64,000 nucleotides of DNA, taken from the NCBI RefSeq assembly GCF_014695575.1, contig NZ_JACJOO010000019.1, forward strand, positions 1-64,000, in the 5' to 3' direction. The translations under genes and the position numbers were made by a program. The stretch comes from Leptolyngbya sp. FACHB-8 (GTDB taxonomy: Bacteria; Cyanobacteriota; Cyanobacteriia; Elainellales; Elainellaceae). The notes under the pieces were generated by a model, which worked only from the letters and a program-made list of their open reading frames with translations, did no database searches and was not told the origin of the DNA. This document shows, in pieces, positions 1-8,786 of the stretch (positions are counted from its first letter, which is position 1; each line of letters opens with the position of its first letter).

Positions 1-54
<54 letters not shown>

Positions 55-345
55 AGTTAGAGAATTTGGGCTCTCTTGGCTCCGAAACTTTTCAAGCTTC
101 GGAATCCTGTTTCTGTTTTGAGATTGATAAATCAATCTCGTAGTTTCTTAACGAGGATTGGTTTTCGCTTGGCTTTCAAACTATTGCTTTTTCCAGGTTC
201 TCTCTGTACCGCAGTCGTCGCTTTGGCACATTTCCCACTTTAACTTGAACTTCCTCATTTGTGGTGAGTTTAACCGAACTTACTAAAGGATGTTTTCACT
301 ACCCATAGCGCTTGGCTATTGTTCAGGACGCTTGATGTGTGGGTC
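55..345 (-). promoter_or_regulatory. Pre-16S rRNA leader
   Basis: This non-coding stretch lies immediately upstream of the 16S gene on the same strand. It contains short inverted repeats, for example CCGAAGC/GTTTCGG around 83-103 and AGATTGAT/ATCAATCT around 121-138, as expected of a processed rRNA leader. I could not place the rRNA promoter with certainty; it is probably further upstream, between about 300 and 900. Confidence 0.55.
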
Positions 346-974
346 ACCTCTTCCAGCGCTTTACTAACATAGCAACTCTCATAGCATTCTGTAAACCCCC
401 CTCCCCTCCCAAAAATGCAGCTTTTCTTGAATCTCCTTGAAACCCTTCTGTATCCTTAAGAGATTCAGATTGAAGATTTAGGGGAGATATAAGACTCGGA
501 TTGAAGGAAATATCGCCACAAGAGGCTTGCAATATCCCTATTTTGAGATGATGAGCTGGGCCTAGGACCTCGGTTGGGAAGGCCTCATTCCCAAACCCTT
601 GACCAAGGGAACGGTTGCCCATTGCCCTAGTTCCTTTGGCAAATAGATGCGTTAGACCGCTTCGCATCGTTGAGGTTGGGAGTAGTTTTACTGAACAGGC
701 TTCAGCAGTAGGTAGTTGCAAGCAGACGGTCAAATGCTAGGACACTTCAGTGAAGTCACGGTTGTGAATAGATACCAAGTGGTGCTCACCGAGCCGGAGA
801 CGATCACCCGTCAGATCATTTCTATAGAACGAGTAAAGCAAATCGCTTGCAGCAACCTAGGTGTAGCCTACTCTAACTTCAAGTAAAAACCAATTTTCAA
901 AATTCTAAATGAAATTAAAGGTTATTTCATTGTTACTTCATATGCGCTGGGTAACTTAAGATTACCAACCTATT
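346..974. other. Non-coding stretch upstream of the rRNA leader
   Basis: No convincing gene. A 129-codon open frame on the minus strand (344-733) has no recognisable domain and no clear ribosome-binding site. The stretch probably holds the rRNA promoter and upstream control region, but no consensus box stands out. Confidence 0.4.
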
Positions 975-1196
975 ATGTGCAGTTCTATGGTCAATCTCCG
1001 TTCTCTTGTTAGCCATTTGAAGTCTCAGCATAATGCAGGACAGGGGTATGGCCCTGCATCTGATTTGGCTTACATGCCAGATGATATTCTTATGGAAGAG
1101 TACGATGCTGCTCTACTTGGTAACCAGAACAGCTACATATTAAAGGATTGTTTAAAAGAAGCCACCCGCAGAGGTTTGGTTTCTACATCCAGATAG
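975..1196 (+). CDS. Small hypothetical protein (73 aa)
   Basis: The product is not recognised. It is a short, soluble, probably helical protein without membrane segment or cysteine motif; the C-terminal part (KDCLKEATRRGL) could form an amphipathic helix. Two in-frame ATGs occur, at codons 1 and 5, and neither has a strong ribosome-binding site. Support for its being real is the balanced composition and a 12-bp-stem hairpin 10 bases after the stop that could end transcription. It stands alone between the rRNA leader and a long repeat-filled gap. It could also be a chance frame. Confidence 0.4.
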   Translation: MCSSMVNLRSLVSHLKSQHNAGQGYGPASDLAYMPDDILMEEYDAALLGNQNSYILKDCLKEATRRGLVSTSR

Positions 1197-1205
1197 GAAA
1201 TAGGG

Positions 1206-1248
1206 TATGCCTGGTTAAAGCGATCGATACTGACTCTAACCAGGCATA
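1206..1248 (+). terminator. Hairpin after the small ORF
   Basis: TATGCCTGGTTA is matched by TAACCAGGCATA across a 19-base loop that contains a GCGATCG. It starts 10 bases after the stop of the 73-codon ORF. There is no clear T run, so termination is only a possibility. Confidence 0.4.
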
Positions 1249-1885
1249 ATGGCATACTATGGCTCAACTATTTCGACCCATTGTGGTTCAGCTATGTCCG
1301 AGGCACTAGGGCTCACAAACCATTTATTAGCAGGTCTGATAACAATTTCTGTGGCCCTTACTTGGCAGAGATTCTATGTTCCATGTAGATAAGCAGATTT
1401 ACTAGTTCAGTAAACCAGATTGACTTTGAGCAAGTTCCGTCCTATCTATAGTCGATCTGGCCTTCTGGTTTCTATAGAACCTATGTTCCTATTAAGACTA
1501 CAGCCTTTCCCTGCCTGAAACCGAAAGCCTTGATGCAGCGATCGCGATCGCGTGATGTCTTATTCCCATGATCTAATGAGCCGGGTTAATTTGGATATGG
1601 CTAGGGCACCCGTGTCATTTGTCAGGAGATACTCCGGTAAAACCCATTGGGAACATAGCATCAACGAGTAAAGGGTCCTTAACAGGAATTGCCCTGCAGA
1701 GTGAGTAGTCGTAGCAGTGTATGGAATTTTAGTAACGGGTAATTGCAGCAACCCTTAGGGCTGCATCCCCAAGTTATCTACGGCAAGATTCATAGCTCAC
1801 TCTAGTTACCCAATGCAGCACTGATTTCACTGAGCCTAGACAAAGCAGTACGAAAGCCAGGGCACGATAATCTTCTATTACGGTT
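1249..1885. other. Non-coding stretch
   Basis: No gene seen on either strand; the open frame at 1560-1751 (minus) has no domain or ribosome-binding site. A double HIP1-like GCGATCGCGATCGCG occurs near 1540. Confidence 0.4.
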
Positions 1886-1939
1886 TCCGGAGTGTGAGTG
1901 GAGAAGGGGAAAATTCCCCTTCTCCACTCACACTCCGGA
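1886..1939. repeat. Long perfect hairpin
   Basis: Two 26-base arms beginning TCCGGAGTGTGAGTGG pair perfectly around a 2-base AA loop. It belongs to the general class of long intergenic hairpins seen throughout the window, but no second copy of its flanks was found here. Confidence 0.8.
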
Positions 1940-2013
1940 CCAATTGCCTACTTTACCAATATGGCGTAATGGCAAAATGAAAAATTGGTTCATCGTATAA
2001 AGTCAGCCGCTTT

Positions 2014-2045
2014 TCTTATGTACAAGCCTTTTCTTATGTACAAAC
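2014..2045. repeat. Tandem TTCTTATGTACA motif
   Basis: TTCTTATGTACA occurs twice, 18 bases apart. The reverse complement of the same motif occurs as a pair 19 bases apart just upstream of the DUF6788-like gene at 42514. Function unknown. Confidence 0.5.
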
Positions 2046-2104
2046 AAACTGAGCTCTACGGCAACTTTAGTTGAGCCGCTCTTCTAGCCAAGAACTCATG
2101 AACA

Positions 2105-2150
2105 CTCAAAAGTGGTTTGTCTACGTGTTTACGGACAAACCACTTCTGAG
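2105..2150. repeat. Hairpin with an 11-base loop
   Basis: The arms CTCAAAAGTGGTTTGTC and GGACAAACCACTTCTGAG pair with one mismatch around an unusually long loop. The right part contains TTTACGGACAA, resembling the half-site seen in and upstream of the nearby parAB genes (7076-7095, 8311-8321). It lies ~100 bases beyond the stop of the SWIM gene and could act as its terminator or as an extra partition site. Confidence 0.5.
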
Positions 2151-2253
2151 TATCCAATTGTGGAATGGCGATTACTTTAGCAACGTTTGAAACTCAAATT
2201 CTTCATTTCCCAGGCAAATGAAAGTTTCATCTCCTAAAACCCATGCTCTTGCT

Positions 2254-3087
2254 CTATATTGGGCTCTTTCGCCTAGCCTGTTCATAGAGATCTTCCATCG
2301 CTTCAATAAACGAATTATCCCGTGTCCAGAAGGCAGGATAATCCCCTTGTTTTCTGACAGCAATTCCCGGAACCAAGACTTCAGGTAAAGGTTCTATAGT
2401 CTGGGGTAAACGTCGGGCTCCATGCCAGAAATTGCGCAGCCCTCCAACGTCATCGGCGGCTTGAAGAGTGGGACGTGTGTAATAGGAAGTAGCCGACTGG
2501 GGCGAACGCTTTTGAAGCTGAAGTTCAGCAGCAAGCGCTTGACCCAAAGAAGATTTAGCTAATTCTTGATGCAGGGCTTCGCGGGATAAGCCACGTAGTT
2601 CAAACAGAAGAAATGGATCACGATCTAGTTCAGCAGCAACCATATAATGCACTCCTGCAATGTGCTTACAGGGATTGCTGTAGTCTGGGCAGGAACAGCT
2701 AGACTTAAAATCTTTGCGACTACGGGGAAGTAAATTTAATCCTAAAGTTGCGAAGGAATCTTCAATATTGTCGGGAATTTCGTTGAGTAGAAGGCGGGAG
2801 ATGAGGCTGGCCTTGGAAGCAATGAGAGCGATCGCTGCTGTCCACTTTGCTGCACTGATGGGCAGAAATTTAATCGTTGTGGTGTAAAGCGGTTCTTTAT
2901 ACACTCCAAAATAGGGATTAACAGACCCTCTCACTTGCGCAGTTACCGTTCCCTCTTTTATTTCAAAGCTTTTAACTTTGCCGCCATTGGCATAGGAACG
3001 TCCCCGACTCAAGCGCCCTGAATCTGTAAACTCTTCCAATGCAGCAATGAATTTCTGTCCCCACCAACTGCGACTAAATTTACTCAT
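2254..3087 (-). CDS. SWIM zinc-finger protein
   Basis: 277-aa protein with a clear SWIM zinc finger at about residues 130-142: CSCPDYSNPCKH gives the CxC...CxH ligand set, followed by the usual helix and an FELRG segment. SWIM domains bind DNA or protein and, in bacteria, are commonly encoded next to SNF2-type helicases, as here. The gene follows the helicase gene on the same strand with a 52-bp gap, so the two are probably co-transcribed and act together. The start ATG gives MSKFSRSWWG, a typical beginning for the family. The product is probably a cytoplasmic partner of the helicase. The biochemical role of the pair is not established. Confidence 0.88.
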   Translation of the reverse strand: MSKFSRSWWGQKFIAALEEFTDSGRLSRGRSYANGGKVKSFEIKEGTVTAQVRGSVNPYFGVYKEPLYTTTIKFLPISAAKWTAAIALIASKASLISRLLLNEIPDNIEDSFATLGLNLLPRSRKDFKSSCSCPDYSNPCKHIAGVHYMVAAELDRDPFLLFELRGLSREALHQELAKSSLGQALAAELQLQKRSPQSATSYYTRPTLQAADDVGGLRNFWHGARRLPQTIEPLPEVLVPGIAVRKQGDYPAFWTRDNSFIEAMEDLYEQARRKSPI

Positions 3088-3139
3088 TTCTCAACTGACC
3101 TCGCCATAAAAGTTGAACAGATTAGAAGTGGGGAAATCC

Positions 3140-6100
3140 TCATTCCATAACAGCACTCTTATTCAAAGCAATGAGTTGTCTAAAGGCATCATTATCTAAT
3201 TCCGTTAGCCAGGATTCATCGGCCCCAACAATAGAACCCGCTAGTTTCTTCTTATCTTCGATCATGTCGTCAATGCGTTCTTCCAGGGTTCCGATCGCGA
3301 CAAATTTATGTACAAATACATTCTTCTTCTGTCCAATACGAAAGGCACGATCCGTTGCCTGGTCTTCAACAGCAGGGTTCCACCAGCGATCGAAGTGAAA
3401 AACATGATTGGCCTTGGTCAGCGTAATACCTACCCCTCCAGCTTTAAGAGATAGGACAAAAACAGAAGGTTCTGTTTCAGGATCTTGAAATTCATTAATC
3501 ATCTGCTCCCGCTTTTTACGAGAGGTGCCCCCATGCAGGTAGTAGGTGTTGTAGTGGCGAGTTTGGCGTAAATACTTTTCGACAGCTTCTCCAATTTCAG
3601 TGAATTGTGTGAAGATCAGGAGGCTTTCACCCTCGTCGATCGCCTCCTGTACCATTTCGTCTAAGCGGGAAAGTTTGTGCGATCGCTCCGGTGTAAAGTC
3701 ACTTCCGTCCTGAAGAAATTGCATGGGATGGTTACAAATTTGTTTCAGTTTTGTCAGCGTAGATAAAATTAATCCCTTTCGCTCAATTCCTTCCGTCGTT
3801 TGGATCCTTTCTTCAACATCTTTGACCACGGCTTCATAAAGTGATGCCTGCTCCTTGGTTAAATTGCAGTAGAGTTTCTGTTCAACCTTGTCAGGTAAGT
3901 CTTTAATAATGGATTGGTCTGTTTTAACCCGGCGTAAGATAAAAGGCTCGACCAGTTTCTTCAACGTTTCTGCTTGTTGAGGCTTATTGTTTTTTTGGAT
4001 GGGTAACTCAAAATTCCGGCGAAATTGGGTTTGGTTTCCGAGATAACCCGGATTGAGAAAGTTGAAGATTGACCACAAATCCATCAATCGGTTTTCGATA
4101 GGAGTTCCAGTTAAGGCTAATCGATGAGGAGCGGAGAGCTTTAGAACAGACTTGGTCAAATCAGCTTTAGGGTTCTTGATGTTTTGAGCTTCATCCAGCA
4201 CAACACGGTGCCATTGAATATCACTGAATAACTTGATATCCTTCCGCGCCAGGGTAAAAGAGGTAATAACAACGTCATTTTCCCGGCAGGTTTTCTTGAA
4301 CTCCTGGCTCTCCTTTGTCCGTTGGCTTCCGTGATGCACGGTTGCTCGTAACACTGGTGCAAACTTCTGGATCTCGCGGTGCCAATTGCCTACCACCGAC
4401 GTAGGAGCAATCAACAGCGTGGGTGGAATTTTGATACGGTTTTTCCCGGCCAGTTCTCGCTCCTGCAATATACGGGCAATTACCTGGATCGTCTTTCCCA
4501 AACCCATATCGTCAGCAAGACAACCGTTCAGGCCGATCTCTTCTAGATATTGCAGCCAGGATACGCCTCGCTTCTGATACTCCCGCAAATTACCCTGAAG
4601 CTGAGCGGGATCGTCTACGGGTTGCAGTTGCCCTTTATCGTTTAGTTTGCTCAGCATGTCAGATAGAACATCCTGGCGATCGACCTGAATCTCCAGTTCC
4701 TCCTCATTACCTGCTGTCAGTTTTAGAAAATCTAGCAAGCTCAACTCTGGGTTCTCCTGCTGTTGAGCCTTCCAGAAGGTTAGCATTTGCTGCATCTTGT
4801 CCTGATCCAGCTCCATCCACTGGCCTCGGAACTTAATCAATGGTGTTTTTGCATTCACCAGTTGTTTCCATTCCTGATCCGTAAGAGGCTCATCACCGAT
4901 CGCCAATTCATACTGGTACTCGACCAGGGTTTCAAGCGAGAAGTAAGCGCTGTTCTTCGTCTTGCCCCCAGACACAGACTTACCCTTTGCCCTTAAACGA
5001 ACTTTAGCCCGCCGTCGCCCCTGCGGTGTCCACCAGGAAGGCACAATCACCTTATAGCCCGCATTCTCCAGTACCCAAGCGGATTCTTTCAGAAATGCAA
5101 ATGCCGCGTTTAAATCCAGATAAATTCCAACTGGCTGATCTGTATCGAGCCCTTTCCAGAGTTCTGGATACATGCGAGCGGCGTATCCCAGGTTGGTTAG
5201 CAGATGTTGTTCAAAGTCCTTTCCCAGTTGCTTTTTCACCTGTTGTTGTTGCTTAGGCTTCATACGCCAGTAGTCCAGCAAGGCGACTCGCAAGGATGGA
5301 TCACTTTTGGGTGCTACCTGCAATTGCAACGCCCAGGGGTCTTCTGGCTGAAGAGGATCTTGGAGTTGAAAACAAAGGTAGAAAGGTTGCTCAGTTTGAG
5401 TACGAACGATGCGATCGCGCCATGCCAGCCATTGTTTGTACTGCTCCAGCTTGTCGACAGATTTCCACGGCCGCCCCGATGGATGCAGACAGGCATAGAG
5501 GAGAGAATCTGCAATTGTTTTTTCGTAAGCTTGCGTGGTAGGGATATGCGTCGCAATGTCGGTTAACAAGCATTCCGAAAAGTGACGTAACAGGGTTTCG
5601 CGATCGTAAAACAAAGGCGTTTCTTGGGGTTTAGAAAACCCGGCAACACAAATCAGCGGCATGTAATCCACATACTGTTGCACTGTTGTTTCATACTCTT
5701 CACCAACGAACTCCCATGCGGGATAAATCTCAAAATTAGAAGAGTCTGTCGTTGCGGTCACATCAATCGTCTGGGTCACCGCTGTTTTTCTTGCCAGCTC
5801 CGCCGAACGGCGACGAGTTGACGTCGCTGTGCTACCTCGTGGCTTACGGGCCTGGGTGGATGCCGTCTTTTTGGAAGTTGCCTTAGCAGCGGTTGCGGTC
5901 TTCTTGGCACGAGACTTTGTCTCTTTTAGCGGTACAGGCGGCAATTCTCGGTATCGCAGGGCTGGAATGTATTGATCCTTATAAATAATTCGTTTGAGTG
6001 CCTGAGTGTAATGGAACCAGAACAATAAATCTGAGCCTAACTGCACATCAGCCAGGTTGTGCATGGCCAGGAAGTGCAAGTCATTGAGAACAGCCACAAC

Positions 6101-6517
6101 CGAATTTGTGAGTTCCCCGTTTTTGGTTCGAATTACGGTGGGACAGCAGTCTATTTGCCAGTACTGCCACTCAAAGTTCTCCGGTAATTCTTCTTCCAGA
6201 TACCGGGACAATTCCAACGAGGGAAGCGGTTCATTGTTGACGGTTGGCAGCAGGAAGTATTTTGGTTCGATGAGGTTTACGAGATTTGGGCGATCGCCCC
6301 CAGATTGCACTCCAAAATCATCGTGGAGCACTCCAGCTAAATCTTCCGACACCAGCTGGCGAGGATGGCGTTGGCTTTTAGCACTCAACGTCTGCCGTTC
6401 TGTAGTTTCAACCCAAAGATAGAACGAACCCTTCTGGACAAAATCTTCAGTCGTTGATGCATCCTTTGCTCGGTTCTCACCTACTTGGGGAATCCATGTT
6501 CCATGGAGAATTTGCAT
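3140..6517 (-). CDS. SNF2-family DEAD/DEAH-box helicase
   Basis: About 1125-aa ATP-dependent DNA translocase of the SNF2 superfamily. The N-terminal ~600 residues are family-specific and include a basic Ala/Lys/Arg-rich stretch around 200-240. The ATPase core follows: Walker A DMGLGKT near residue 670, DEAQ Walker B near 775, LTGTPIENR near 800, and in the second RecA lobe DRAFRIGQ near 1057. I chose the ATG at 6517 (MQILHGTW) over the TTG three codons upstream because bacterial SNF2 proteins commonly start this way. It precedes a SWIM-finger gene in an apparent operon and runs in the same direction as parAB upstream, 145 bp away. Role is inferred to be remodelling or clearing protein-DNA complexes. 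Confidence 0.93.
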   Translation of the reverse strand: MQILHGTWIPQVGENRAKDASTTEDFVQKGSFYLWVETTERQTLSAKSQRHPRQLVSEDLAGVLHDDFGVQSGGDRPNLVNLIEPKYFLLPTVNNEPLPSLELSRYLEEELPENFEWQYWQIDCCPTVIRTKNGELTNSVVAVLNDLHFLAMHNLADVQLGSDLLFWFHYTQALKRIIYKDQYIPALRYRELPPVPLKETKSRAKKTATAAKATSKKTASTQARKPRGSTATSTRRRSAELARKTAVTQTIDVTATTDSSNFEIYPAWEFVGEEYETTVQQYVDYMPLICVAGFSKPQETPLFYDRETLLRHFSECLLTDIATHIPTTQAYEKTIADSLLYACLHPSGRPWKSVDKLEQYKQWLAWRDRIVRTQTEQPFYLCFQLQDPLQPEDPWALQLQVAPKSDPSLRVALLDYWRMKPKQQQQVKKQLGKDFEQHLLTNLGYAARMYPELWKGLDTDQPVGIYLDLNAAFAFLKESAWVLENAGYKVIVPSWWTPQGRRRAKVRLRAKGKSVSGGKTKNSAYFSLETLVEYQYELAIGDEPLTDQEWKQLVNAKTPLIKFRGQWMELDQDKMQQMLTFWKAQQQENPELSLLDFLKLTAGNEEELEIQVDRQDVLSDMLSKLNDKGQLQPVDDPAQLQGNLREYQKRGVSWLQYLEEIGLNGCLADDMGLGKTIQVIARILQERELAGKNRIKIPPTLLIAPTSVVGNWHREIQKFAPVLRATVHHGSQRTKESQEFKKTCRENDVVITSFTLARKDIKLFSDIQWHRVVLDEAQNIKNPKADLTKSVLKLSAPHRLALTGTPIENRLMDLWSIFNFLNPGYLGNQTQFRRNFELPIQKNNKPQQAETLKKLVEPFILRRVKTDQSIIKDLPDKVEQKLYCNLTKEQASLYEAVVKDVEERIQTTEGIERKGLILSTLTKLKQICNHPMQFLQDGSDFTPERSHKLSRLDEMVQEAIDEGESLLIFTQFTEIGEAVEKYLRQTRHYNTYYLHGGTSRKKREQMINEFQDPETEPSVFVLSLKAGGVGITLTKANHVFHFDRWWNPAVEDQATDRAFRIGQKKNVFVHKFVAIGTLEERIDDMIEDKKKLAGSIVGADESWLTELDNDAFRQLIALNKSAVME

Positions 6518-6662
6518 GGCACACAAACCTATGGCGCGGTGATAATTGCCTTTTAGGGTACCAGAAATTTTCTGTAAGTTGGATGAAGGGAAGCCTTGCG
6601 GCAGGTATCTTGTAACAAAGTACCTACCACGGGGGTTTCAGACCTGAGTCTTTAGGCGGGTG

Positions 6663-7667
6663 TCAACTCAGCAAGGTTTCTATCTCCTGCAACAGCTTTT
6701 CAAGGCGAGCACTTTTCTTGGGGTCTTTCCAGATTTTTGTTTTCTTGATGGCTTTTACCACAGCCATCAGCTTAGTCGAGATCGCCTCAGGAACATCGTC
6801 CTGTTGATGACGTTGCCGTAAGGATTTTACCTTTTGTTGAATCGTATCCACCGACAGGTTATGCTTCACAGCCTCGTCAAGCAACTGCTTTTGACGAACG
6901 GGATCTTTGATTTTTAGAACTTCGTTGACCTTGGTATAACTCAACCGACCCTGTTGCAAAATTTCTTGAATCGGTTCAGGTAGCCTGAGCAAGGGAACGC
7001 GATGCTTTCGGAAGCTCTCCGGGGTTAGGCGTCCAACAACATCAAACACGTCTTCAATAATGCTCCATTCCTCACTACGGACAACGTTGTCCGTAAGCCC
7101 TCGTTTTTGGTTAGAGGCCCGGTTCAGAATGCTGACTACTTCTTCTGGGGACTTCTGAAGATTGCGGCAAAGCATTCCCATAATTGCATTTGTCTCCTCC
7201 CACTTGTTGAGATCCCCCCGCTGCAGGTTCGAGATCGCTTTAATATCTTCGGCGGTAAAGTCATCTACCTCAAAGATTCGGCAAGGCACCTGAGTGAGCT
7301 CGGCAATTTCCGCAGAGCGATGGCGCTTCTCCCCAGCTAATAAGTCATATTCATTTGAATCGGGTCGCGGCCGAATTGAAAGGGGGTCAATAATACCAAC
7401 CGCCTTCATCGATTTGGCCATTTTTTCCAGCTCATCGGGATCAAAGTACCGTCGAGCCTGGCTGGGATCGCGATTAATTTTGGAGCGGTCTACCCATACA
7501 ATTTTGGGTGCCGAGTTTAACGTTGCAGCCTGTGCTTCGGCTTGAGGCCTGGAAGTTTGCTCCTCCATTGGAACTGAAACGGTATCAACGGAATCAGTGG
7601 CACTGTCTCCCTTGTTCCCAATCACAGCCATTAAGGTTTTGAAGCGGCTACTCTTTTCCGGCGGCAT
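6663..7667 (-). CDS. parB: ParB-family partition protein (cassette 1)
   Basis: 334-aa plasmid-type ParB. The N-terminal nucleotide-binding ParB domain is clear (DPSQARRYFDPDEL, VGIIDPLSIRP, and GEKRHRSA near residues 109-116), followed by the helix-turn-helix DNA-binding region and a Lys-rich C-terminus for dimerisation. The ATG at 7667 has AAGGAG seven bases upstream and overlaps the end of parA by 20 bp, indicating translational coupling; the upstream GTG/ATG options lack this. Codons 191-197 form a perfect 20-bp palindrome that may be its own binding site. It is related to the ParB at 55111 throughout, with conserved SEE and FGR/VGR motifs. Presence of plasmid-type parAB beside chromosomal markers suggests capture from a plasmid or a role in a chromid. 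Confidence 0.9.
   Translation of the reverse strand: MPPEKSSRFKTLMAVIGNKGDSATDSVDTVSVPMEEQTSRPQAEAQAATLNSAPKIVWVDRSKINRDPSQARRYFDPDELEKMAKSMKAVGIIDPLSIRPRPDSNEYDLLAGEKRHRSAEIAELTQVPCRIFEVDDFTAEDIKAISNLQRGDLNKWEETNAIMGMLCRNLQKSPEEVVSILNRASNQKRGLTDNVVRSEEWSIIEDVFDVVGRLTPESFRKHRVPLLRLPEPIQEILQQGRLSYTKVNEVLKIKDPVRQKQLLDEAVKHNLSVDTIQQKVKSLRQRHQQDDVPEAISTKLMAVVKAIKKTKIWKDPKKSARLEKLLQEIETLLS
7076..7095. promoter_or_regulatory. Candidate parS/ParB operator inside parB (cassette 1)
   Basis: TACGGACAACGTTGTCCGTA is a perfect 20-bp palindrome inside the coding region, centred on the Asn-Val codons AAC GTT. A half-site TTACGGACAAC lies upstream of parA at 8311. The equivalent codons in the second parB hold a different perfect palindrome. 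Binding by ParB is inferred from symmetry, position and repetition. Confidence 0.6.
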
Positions 7668-8271
7668 GCATAATCTCCTTTCCAATCGTGCAATATTCAT
7701 TCCAGGCCATGCGAGCCCGGCGATCGCCCTTCACCTTATGCACTAAAATCCCGTCATTCCCTGCTTTCTGAAACGCGACGGCCTCGCGAATTTTTCCAGT
7801 AAATACAGGAAAGCCCATCTCTTTCAGAAAATCTCGGGCATCCGCTCCTTCTCGCCGGGGTGGTGGGGGAACTCGGGTCAGCAGGACTCGGTATTTGCCA
7901 GTTCCAATTTTCTGAAGCAGCTCAACCGTTTGTACCAGAGCATCTAAGGATAATGTATCGGGGGTTGTGGGTAGCACCAATAAATCACATCCCTCAAGGA
8001 TCTCTTTCAAATCTTCGGCTTCGGCCCGAGCCTCAGTATCGATCACGAAGTGTTCACAGGCGCGATAGCGTGCGGCCTGGTTTACTCCGACGACCTTGAA
8101 GGGAAGGGGTTGATTGTTGGCTAATCCACGTTCTGCCCAACGACAAGCGGAGCGGTTAGGATCGCCGTCAATTAAAACAGTATCGCCTCGTTCTTGCAGG
8201 TACGCTGCAATGTGAATTGCCGTGGTAGTTTTAGCAACACCACCTTTGAAGCTTGCTGTGGTAATAATCAT
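7648..8271 (-). CDS. parA: ParA-family partition ATPase (cassette 1)
   Basis: About 207-aa Walker-type ATPase of the short ParA/MinD-like class (plasmid type Ib size). The deviant Walker A KGGVAKTTT is at the N-terminus, followed by VLIDGDPNRSA and a Walker B-like VIDTEAR. In Walker A the usual glycine before Lys-Thr is alanine (KGGVAKT rather than KGGVGKT), a common variant. The ATG at 8271 gives MIITTASFKGG, the normal beginning for this family; the GTG at 8298 would add nine residues. It overlaps parB by 20 bp. ParA binds DNA non-specifically with ATP and is displaced by ParB, moving the partition complex. Confidence 0.9.
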   Translation of the reverse strand: MIITTASFKGGVAKTTTAIHIAAYLQERGDTVLIDGDPNRSACRWAERGLANNQPLPFKVVGVNQAARYRACEHFVIDTEARAEAEDLKEILEGCDLLVLPTTPDTLSLDALVQTVELLQKIGTGKYRVLLTRVPPPPRREGADARDFLKEMGFPVFTGKIREAVAFQKAGNDGILVHKVKGDRRARMAWNEYCTIGKEIMHAAGKE

Positions 8272-8310
8272 CCTGCTATTCGTAACAGCAACATTCACAG
8301 TGTAATCTGT

Positions 8311-8321
8311 TTACGGACAAC
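8311..8321. promoter_or_regulatory. Half-operator upstream of parA (cassette 1)
   Basis: TTACGGACAAC repeats the left half of the palindrome inside parB and lies about 40 bases before the parA start. It could let ParB (or ParA) autoregulate the operon, as is usual for plasmid partition cassettes. Only one half is present. Confidence 0.45.
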
Positions 8322-8401
8322 CGCTTTATATTAAAGCTATTTTTTAGGGCAAAAGAAGAAGATAAACCCTATGTGTGAACTCTCTTCTTTTTTTAAAAAG
8401 C

Positions 8402-8463
8402 CGTTCGAGAAACATGTAGTAGCCACATCACATGCAGTGTCATTCCCGTATGTTTCTCAAACG
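8402..8463. repeat. Imperfect hairpin upstream of parA1
   Basis: CGTTCGAGAAACAT pairs with ATGTTTCTCAAACG (one mismatch) across a 34-base interior that holds a small ACAT/ATGT symmetry. The gap 8322-8566 holds no gene. Confidence 0.5.
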
Positions 8464-8566
8464 ATCAAGATATTTCTATGAAGTGATCAATCTGGACAAA
8501 AAGAGGACGGATGCAGTTGTGTTATGGGGGAAGTATGACGCATCCCACTTCCAACACACATGTTTC

Positions 8567-8662
8567 TATAGCGCTGTGCACGTTGATTAAGTACGGTGGT
8601 GTGTGGCACGAAGTGCCACACACCACCGTTGTTGTACTTAACGCACTTGCACATTGCTATAC
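8567..8662. repeat. Variable-core hairpin repeat, family E, copy 1
   Basis: Outer sequence TATAGC...GTGCACGTTGATTAAGTAC to GTACTTAACGCACTTGCACATTGCTATA surrounds the hairpin CGGTGGTGTGTGGCACGAAG and its complement. Copy 2 at 62829-62922 has the same outer sequence in the opposite orientation, with a slightly different core (GTGTGGGGCAC). Confidence 0.8.
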
Positions 8663-8786
8663 AGGCTTGGAACAATGACGTTGAAAGCCAGTTGCGATCG
8701 CCCGTCTAAGCTAGATCTTCTCATCCTTCTAAATACACCATGACGCCCTGCATAAAGCTAAAACGTATGCCTCAACATACACATCT

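Noticed and set aside
344-733. 129-codon open frame on the minus strand upstream of 16S
   Set aside because: No recognisable domain, no ribosome-binding site, and it overlaps the likely rRNA promoter/leader; probably a chance frame.
8487-8675. 62-codon ORF on the minus strand before the PAS kinase stop side
   Set aside because: It is mainly the translation of the family E hairpin; the same peptide (VWHFVPHTTV) recurs from the copy at 62829.
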